Part shown: positions 63,156 to 64,000 of the stretch, piece after piece
How positions within the stretch are numbered: the first letter of the stretch is position 1
How the letters are laid out: every line of letters starts with the position of its first letter
NCBI GenBank assembly: GCA_017562135.1
Contig: QEYB01001479.1
Span: 62,001-126,000 of the forward strand
DNA length: 64,000 nt
Source of the DNA: Dipylidium caninum
Lineage: Eukaryota > Platyhelminthes > Cestoda > Cyclophyllidea > Dipylidiidae
Direction: 5' to 3'
Position numbers and translations under genes: made by a program
The notes under the pieces: model-generated
Seen by the model: the letters and a program-made list of their open reading frames with translations, nothing else
The model's database searches: none
What the model was told of the DNA's origin: nothing

Positions 63156-63676
63156 CTAGTGACAACGTTCAGAGGACCAAGCCAACAGTTCGACAGAGGA
63201 CAGAGTACGTCCCCTCTCAACACTTCTGCCTGTTGTCGCTGGCGCTGCAAAGGCAGCGAGACGTTTCCGCGCAGCAGCCGTGGCGGGTTCACCAGATTCG
63301 GCAGCGAGGCGATGGAGGATGTTGACCAAAGTCGAACGAACCATGGAGCCGAGAAGTGGAGCACTGAGCAGTAGACCTGTGGTCAGAGGACCGGCCTCGT
63401 GACCAAGGTCACAGGGTCGAATGAGACCAATGCGGAAGAGACCATTATTGCCCAGGGGGTGTATCAACACCACAAGGCTGCAGACGAATTCGGTGGCGAT
63501 GGCGACCTGTAATGGGTTTGATGTCATTGGGGATGTCGCCGCCGGCATCACTCCGCCACAACTGCTACTTTTACCTTCGCTATCCCATCCGGGAATCCAG
63601 AGTGCATCATCCCAAGACTCCAGCCACAGCACTGCGGCACGGAAATCCTCTGTTGAATTGACACTTCCTGAAGGTT
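63156..63676 (-). CDS. Probable exon of an unidentified gene
   Basis: A - strand open frame starts after a clear acceptor (GGGTTTTTAG, exon from 63676, needing one base from an upstream exon) and runs to a stop at 63156, about 173 codons. It reads FRAAVLWLESWDDALWIPGW, then NPLQVAIATEFVCSLVVLIH, GLFRIGLIRPCDLGHEAG, and SMVRSTLVNILHRLAAESGE. The balanced mix of hydrophobic and charged residues looks like a folded helical domain, but I do not recognise the family. The opposite strand (63421-63762) is also open and Ser-rich, so the strand is not certain. Confidence 0.45.
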
Positions 63677-64000
63677 CTAAAAACCCCGAAAAAGTTAAAA
63701 CTTTTAAATCAGCATATATTGTGCGGCTGACGTTTGTCGTTGTAGATCGCATATTAGTGTGATGGGGGCAGTCTTAAGATGCCAAACGAGATTAAAAATT
63801 AGAGTTTAAAAAGGACGTTAACGCTATTCAACGAGTCGAATGCGATGGAAGGACGAGGAAAATAAGCACACTCTGTTACATCATCTTTTTTTTCAATAGA
63901 ATTCATCTTCGTCGAGATCGCATGATTGTCGATAACAGAGCAACTGACTATTTATTTGATAGAAAGTGGTGGAACTTAGAATTAACATGAGAACCCTACT
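63677..64000. other. Right edge of window
   Basis: The upstream part of the - strand gene ending at 63156, if real, should continue here or beyond the window. I see no second exon in these 324 bases. Confidence 0.3.

Noticed and set aside
1..64000. tRNA, rRNA, CRISPR or prokaryotic operon features
   Set aside because: Scanned by eye for T-loop motifs, direct-repeat arrays and Shine-Dalgarno spaced genes; none was found, although a tRNAscan or Infernal run would be more sensitive.

Overview
This is a stretch of nuclear DNA from a metazoan. It is most likely a parasitic flatworm (Platyhelminthes), probably a tapeworm. The genes are split into many exons, and alongside ordinary introns there are very short ones of 31-41 nt that fit exactly between exons of conserved proteins (for example in EIF4H, ZMAT5, NOM1 and WDR44). 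A class of introns near 36 nt is known from cestodes. Nothing prokaryotic is present: no operons with Shine-Dalgarno sites, no CRISPR array, and I saw no rRNA or tRNA gene. Species assignment is inference.

Layout. Positions 1-15.8 kb are gene-poor and by eye less AT-rich than the rest. They hold exons of one + strand gene (2.5-6.4 kb, possibly ending at 12.4 kb) that I read tentatively as a CUPID-domain (FRMD4/INAVA/CCDC120-like) protein, and a decayed mariner transposon at about 9.65-10.65 kb. From 15.8 to 48.1 kb six + strand genes follow head to tail: EIF4H (translation initiation factor 4H), ZMAT5 (U11/U12-20K minor-spliceosome protein), a gamma-glutamyltranspeptidase-family type II membrane protein, NOM1/SGD1 (nucleolar MIF4G-MA3 protein), WDR44 (WD-repeat Rab11 effector) and FAM136A (twin CX3C mitochondrial protein). 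From 49.4 to 59.4 kb three genes run on the - strand: a CCDC34 homologue, a small tail-anchored protein assembled from micro-exons, and COX5A (cytochrome c oxidase subunit 5A). COX5A is divergent from an intronless mevalonate kinase gene (59.9-61.2 kb, + strand) across about 455 bp. The right end carries a probable exon of an unidentified - strand gene.

The genes do not form one pathway. They are a run of housekeeping genes (translation, rRNA maturation, splicing, respiration, mevalonate pathway, trafficking) with a few lineage-specific features: a GGT that has lost most residues binding the gamma-glutamyl group, a 2-base repeat that breaks the EIF4H frame, a micro-exon gene, and ultra-short introns throughout. 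Exon boundaries below were derived by hand from GT-AG sites and reading-phase continuity plus remembered family sequence. They have not been checked against transcripts.
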